Below, one piece after another: positions 14,011 to 17,470 of a stretch of 17,470 bases of DNA. Origin of the DNA: a candidate division TA06 bacterium. Lineage in GTDB: Bacteria; Hydrothermota; DG-26; E44-bin18; JADFOU01. The stretch's first letter is position 1. Each line of letters opens with the position of its first letter. Location of the stretch: contig JADFOU010000011.1 in assembly GCA_022562655.1 (NCBI GenBank), positions 1-17,470 on the forward strand, written 5' to 3'. The translations under genes were made by a program, and so were the position numbers. The notes below the pieces were generated by a model. That model saw only the letters and a list, made by a program, of their open reading frames with translations. It was not told the DNA's origin and did not search any database.

Positions 14011-14051
14011 GGAGGGAAGACAAATGGACCCAAAAAACTCTGGAGGGTAAC

Positions 14052-15503
14052 ATGTTTAGAAGAGCAAGAATAGCTGCGTGCACCCTTTCAGTCTTTTCTT
14101 TTCTTAGTATGAACTCCTCTGCAGATCTTTTCATCGGCTCCGAAGATATGCCTTTTGTACTGGGGACTTATGCCGAATATACCCAGAATGCCGGCTTGTT
14201 CAACTGGACACCGTTCGACTCCACGGCAACGATCTGGGATTTGACCGTTTATCCTGGCTCCCAGACCGCTACCGTCCGGCTTCTTGACCCGAACCTGGGA
14301 AATCCGCCTGCGCCCGACACTTTTCCTTCTTCCCAGATGGTTGAGCTGGATACGCTGGGCGGGGGTCAGGAGACCTGGAGTTATATGTCGAAAGATTCAT
14401 TCTATCTCTATGGAAATGGAATAGACTTCGTGAGCGGCTTTCGATTCATTGGCAATTATCAGCCTGACTACCAGATTTACTTTTTTCCCATGTTCTACGG
14501 TAACGGTTGGAACACCGCATGGATGTGGATATACGATATTGGACTCATATACACCGCGAATGAGACTCACCAAAAACAGATTGTAGCAAAGGGGTGGGTG
14601 AAGACGGAAATCACCGGGAATCAGTACTGGCCTTGCCTGGTCATCAGGGACAACTACATTTATAGCGATAACTTCGGCACCCTCGACACGAGATGGCTCT
14701 ATGAATGGGTTGTTGCCGGAAGGTTTGCCGGAGGGAACGGGATAGCGGCAGCCATAAGTACAAACGGCGCTAGCAAGGACTTTGTCATTGTGGACGATAT
14801 GTTACGGTTGAAGTCACTCAATGTGCCTGGATGGGATCTGACGTGTCCGAACTTCGACAGCACGACTGTGTGGACAGATACCTCATTTGCCGGACCGTAT
14901 CCTGTCTCCAGTATCATAACAGACTCCGGAGGAATAGGTGCGGACTCACTCTTCTACCAAGTAAACTCTGGAAGTTTTGTGGGAGTAAGTCACGACAGCG
15001 TGCAGGGAAACAAATATTTCTTCACCATCCCACCGGTTTTCAGCTCAAGCATCCTCTCCTACTATCTATGGGCCAAAGACTCCTTCAGCGTGGTGAATAG
15101 CATCGATATCTGGACCACAGATCCGGAAGCTGCACCTGAAAACAATCTGATTACATTCAATGTAACGTTGACAGGCATTGAAGAAGTAACTCCCAGCAAC
15201 AGCCCGAAGACAGTTCTCTCTGTATATCCCAATCCCTTTACCTCATCCGTCCTCATCCGGGCATCCATGAACAAAGAGGGTGGACCCAAAACCATAAGAA
15301 TCGTAGACCCGTCCGGCCGTACGGTTCAAGTCTTTGACCTGTCTGAGTATCAGCGCACCAGCCCGGGAAGAGTAGTAGAGTTCGTCTGGCCGGGCACAGA
15401 TGAGCGAGGGAAACCCCTCCCCTCTGGAATTTATTTCATGGTCTTTGAAGATGAGACGAAACGAACCGCGGCTCAAACTGTCAAACTGATTAAGGTTCGA
15501 TAG
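14052..15503 (+). CDS. Secreted protein with C-terminal sorting/FlgD-like tail
   Basis: A 483-residue protein with an N-terminal signal peptide (MFRRARIAACTLSVFSFLSM, cleavage near NSSA, residues 21-24). The start is ATG 14052, four bases after GGAGGG. The body (about 25-385) is beta-rich, with many Trp, Tyr and Asp-Ser-Thr stretches; I recognise no catalytic family. Around 265-375 an Ig-like module is suggested by TVWTDTSFAGPYPVSSIITD and YYLWAKDS. The last 90 residues have VYPNPF, IVDPSGRTV, VWPGTDERGKPLPSGIYF and end VKLIKVR, the pattern of T9SS type A tails and related FlgD-Ig-like domains. Export to the surface or medium is therefore likely. Whether a true type IX secretion system is used cannot be told here. 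It has its own promoter and no co-directional neighbour. Confidence 0.88.
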   Translation: MFRRARIAACTLSVFSFLSMNSSADLFIGSEDMPFVLGTYAEYTQNAGLFNWTPFDSTATIWDLTVYPGSQTATVRLLDPNLGNPPAPDTFPSSQMVELDTLGGGQETWSYMSKDSFYLYGNGIDFVSGFRFIGNYQPDYQIYFFPMFYGNGWNTAWMWIYDIGLIYTANETHQKQIVAKGWVKTEITGNQYWPCLVIRDNYIYSDNFGTLDTRWLYEWVVAGRFAGGNGIAAAISTNGASKDFVIVDDMLRLKSLNVPGWDLTCPNFDSTTVWTDTSFAGPYPVSSIITDSGGIGADSLFYQVNSGSFVGVSHDSVQGNKYFFTIPPVFSSSILSYYLWAKDSFSVVNSIDIWTTDPEAAPENNLITFNVTLTGIEEVTPSNSPKTVLSVYPNPFTSSVLIRASMNKEGGPKTIRIVDPSGRTVQVFDLSEYQRTSPGRVVEFVWPGTDERGKPLPSGIYFMVFEDETKRTAAQTVKLIKVR

Positions 15504-15837
15504 TACGATCTCCAACAATAATGAAGTCCATCATGTCCTTCTTGTAGCCTACTACTATCCCAACATGATCATACCGTCGGTGTGCTCTCCGACCCTCGAA
15601 CAATCCTAATCTCCCCGCAGGATCAAGTACTTCCGTCGTTTTCCCTTAATAGAACTTTCCTTTAATCACTACATTTGTACTGCTCAGGCTGTTGAACCAG
15701 CTTATCTCGTCACATTTCAACCCCATACTTCCTTCGATACTTCGCTTATCCACACATGTAGGCTTGATAGTCTGGATCCCTTGGGTACCCTCTGACGATC
15801 GGCAAAAACTCTGGGATAAAGAGCCATAACCTATCAT
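15494..15837 (-). pseudogene. Possible decayed reading frame, weak
   Basis: On the minus strand a frame opens at 15837 (MIGYGSLSQS), meets a single TAA at 15646-15648 and stays open to a stop near 15494, including EVLDPAGRLGLFEGRRAHRR. No Shine-Dalgarno or promoter is visible and I recognise no family. It may be a gene remnant or chance. It overlaps the last bases of the gene at 14052-15503. The rest of the gap 15504-15918 holds only the direct repeat at 15843-15880. Confidence 0.2.
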
Positions 15838-15842
15838 TAGTA

Positions 15843-15880
15843 TTTTGGAAGAAAGATTGTCAAGATTGCACAGCCTGATC
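15843..15880 (+). repeat. Direct repeat, right copy, flanking the secreted-protein gene
   Basis: TTTTGGAAGAAAGATTGTCA followed by AGATTGCACAGCCTGATC. It is similar to 13851-13887 and in the same orientation, about 2 kb apart, with the secreted-protein gene between them. Confidence 0.45.
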
Positions 15881-15918
15881 CCAATGACTAATGAGGGAAG
15901 AAAGTTGTAGGGAGGATA

Positions 15919-17470
15919 TTACTGAGGACTTCTAAGGTAGATCAACTTCTCGGTCAGGAGGGACTTCCCCATCTTTAACTGGTAGAAGTAGATCCCACTG
16001 GGGACTCTCTTCCCATTCCTGCCCGTCCCATTCCATTCGACCCAGTACTTTCCTGGCTTTTGCTCACCCTGGATCAGGGTTTTCACCCGCCTTCCAGCAA
16101 TATCATAGATGGTTAATCGAACCCTTTGACCTGCCTCGGTTGGAGGGATCCCATACTGGATCTTTGTCTTCCGGGTGAAGGGGTTCGGAGAATTGCGAGA
16201 AAGGAGAAGGGAAGGAGAGGGGATCTTTTCGATAGGAGTCTCTTCGATCCCGACCAGGGGAACGCCAAACCATTGGAGAATCCTTGCGAGAACCGTTTCC
16301 CGAGAGGAAAAGGGGCCAGCGCCATGGATCGCCTCGAAGGGAAAGGCAAAATAGACCACCTTGTAGATCCCTGAGTCAAACTTGAGAGCGGCGGTGCCGG
16401 AGGCAATGGTGTAGGAGAAGATGGAATCGGCTCCAGCGAGAGGGGCGATTCGATCCTCGGAATCCGAATTGCCTGCCCCATTTACCCCTTGAATCACCAG
16501 GCTGATCCCGTCACTGATGGAATCCCCTGTTACACCGGTCAGTAGATTATCATCCGCGTTTGCCGTAAGAAATTGCGCGTGGAGAAAATTGGAATAGAAG
16601 GGTGCGGCATTGATCTCTTCGCCTATGTTTTGACCGCTGACGAAGAGGTTTCCACCCGAATTGAGGAACTGCGTGAGGCTATCCTGATCCTCCGGAGTGA
16701 GGGTGTTGACCCGGGCATCTCCGGTGTACCAGATGATTGTGGGTGTGGAAAAGGTGGAGAGGAGGGAGATGGGGAAGGTTCCTTGTGCCGCAACATTCCA
16801 TAAGATATAACTGACCCCTAAACGCTGTAGGGGGGAACTGTAGTAGTTCTGGTAGTTCCTCCCCTCATCATCAATCATGAGCAGGAGTTTGGCGGGGAGC
16901 AGATAGAAATCCAAGGGAGTAATCTGTCCAGACAACACGGTATCCACTGAGGTTTCTCTTGGATAGGGGATTTGAGGAAAGACAGAAATAATATATGTTC
17001 CAATGGGAAGGGTGATGGTGTAGTCACCGGTCCCGGGAGAGGTGGAGGTAGAGTCCCAGAAGGAGCCACTTCCCTTTCGGATAAAATAAAGTCTGGCAAG
17101 GATCGGTGCGCTGGTATTCTGGTCTCTAACAGTTCCATCAATGACCCCCGTTGGAAGAACGATGAAGGAGACGGTAAGGGAATCATTCGCCGGGTTTTCA
17201 TCTCCCAAGAGGGCAGTGGTGGAGGTGAAAGTGTAGGTCCCAGCGGCGGGAGGAACCCAGGGAGGAGAAAATATGACCGGACCGTTCTCGGTCATATCGA
17301 GGCTGATCGCTCCACCTCCGACATAATCCCCAAATATGTTGACCGGGATATTTGCCTGATTGTTGAAACCATGGTTAGCGACTTCGACTTGTAGGATTAT
17401 ACTATCTCCCGGAATGATGATGGTCTCCAGAGTGGGGTAGAGAAAGGAAAGAACCCCTGCATCATCCTGC
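15919..17470 (-). CDS. Large secreted multidomain protein, C-terminal part, truncated at window edge
   Basis: At least 516 residues are visible. The frame is open to the right edge, so the N-terminus, signal peptide and any N-terminal enzyme domain are missing; an internal ATG at 17295 is not the start. In order: a CARDB-like module (IIIPGDSIILQVEVANHG ... ENPANDSLTVSFIVL); a carboxypeptidase-regulatory/CnaB-like module (GVIDGTVRDQNTSAPILARL ... LPIGTYIISV); and a domain with LLMIDDEG, IIWYTGD and LNSGGNLFVSGQNIGEEI that looks like an inactive glutamine-amidotransferase/ThuA-like fold, common in large extracellular peptidases of these phyla. Last comes a tail with NSPNPFTRKTKIQYGI, IYDIAGRRVKTL and WNGTGRNGKRVPSGIYFYQL, ending EKLIYLRSPQ (sorting or FlgD-like). 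A secreted peptidase or adhesin is plausible but not shown. Confidence 0.9.
   Translation of the reverse strand, partial: QDDAGVLSFLYPTLETIIIPGDSIILQVEVANHGFNNQANIPVNIFGDYVGGGAISLDMTENGPVIFSPPWVPPAAGTYTFTSTTALLGDENPANDSLTVSFIVLPTGVIDGTVRDQNTSAPILARLYFIRKGSGSFWDSTSTSPGTGDYTITLPIGTYIISVFPQIPYPRETSVDTVLSGQITPLDFYLLPAKLLLMIDDEGRNYQNYYSSPLQRLGVSYILWNVAAQGTFPISLLSTFSTPTIIWYTGDARVNTLTPEDQDSLTQFLNSGGNLFVSGQNIGEEINAAPFYSNFLHAQFLTANADDNLLTGVTGDSISDGISLVIQGVNGAGNSDSEDRIAPLAGADSIFSYTIASGTAALKFDSGIYKVVYFAFPFEAIHGAGPFSSRETVLARILQWFGVPLVGIEETPIEKIPSPSLLLSRNSPNPFTRKTKIQYGIPPTEAGQRVRLTIYDIAGRRVKTLIQGEQKPGKYWVEWNGTGRNGKRVPSGIYFYQLKMGKSLLTEKLIYLRSPQ

Noticed and set aside
14024..14050. Nine-codon mini-frame MDPKNSGG just before the secreted-protein start
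   Set aside because: Its purine-rich site (14011-14016) falls between the -10 box and the predicted start, so it would be outside the transcript. Most likely it is chance formed by the Shine-Dalgarno of the real gene.
1..17470. tRNA, rRNA, CRISPR array or complete insertion sequence
   Set aside because: No cloverleaf-type sequence, regularly spaced repeats or transposase motif was found on either strand by eye.

Overview
The window looks like bacterial DNA of roughly 50 % G+C. Three large secreted proteins have an N-terminal signal peptide and/or a C-terminal Pro-Asn-Pro-Phe ... Pro-Ser-Gly-Ile-Tyr sorting or FlgD-like tail. This style is typical of FCB-side candidate phyla such as WOR-3/Stahlbacteria, Cloacimonetes and Zixibacteria. 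That assignment is an inference from protein style; there is no rRNA in the window. Near-consensus sigma70 promoters (TTGACA ... TATAAT-like) precede most transcription units.

Layout. (1) 1-958, minus: 5' part of a secreted protein with a CARDB-like domain, running off the left edge. (2) 959-1359: a divergent promoter region. (3) 1360-4803, plus: a soluble protein fusing a GGDEF diguanylate cyclase, a STAND/AAA ATPase and a long TPR array. A small cysteine-containing protein (4810-5004) follows, apparently translationally coupled to it, and a paralogue of that protein lies at 5311-5535. Between the two paralogues is a decayed copy of the pyrE 3' end, so small gene plus pyrE tail was tandemly duplicated. 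(4) 5626-12066, minus: a convergent, tightly packed cluster read in the order mnmG, tldD, TPR lipoprotein, pyrF, pyrE, driven by a strong promoter at 12253-12281. (5) 12430-13746, plus: a UMF1/Atg22-type MFS transporter with its own consensus promoter, divergent from mnmG. (6) 14052-15503, plus: a secreted protein with a C-terminal sorting tail. (7) 15919-17470, minus: the C-terminal part of another large secreted protein with the same kind of tail, running off the right edge.

Two themes deserve attention. The first is the cyclase-ATPase-TPR gene with its pair of small AGPF/FRD/CPGC proteins. They look like an uncharacterised signalling unit, but the functional link rests only on gene order and coupling. 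The second is that several short repeat families have entered or created coding sequence. A palindromic AACCAC...GTGGTT element supplies the start region and signal-peptide core of the TPR lipoprotein, and a related element supplies the last 12 residues of MnmG. Two further repeat-like inserts lie in frame inside MnmG, and short GC-rich palindromes lie in the lipoprotein, mnmG and the MFS gene. No RNA genes, CRISPR arrays or complete insertion sequences were seen.
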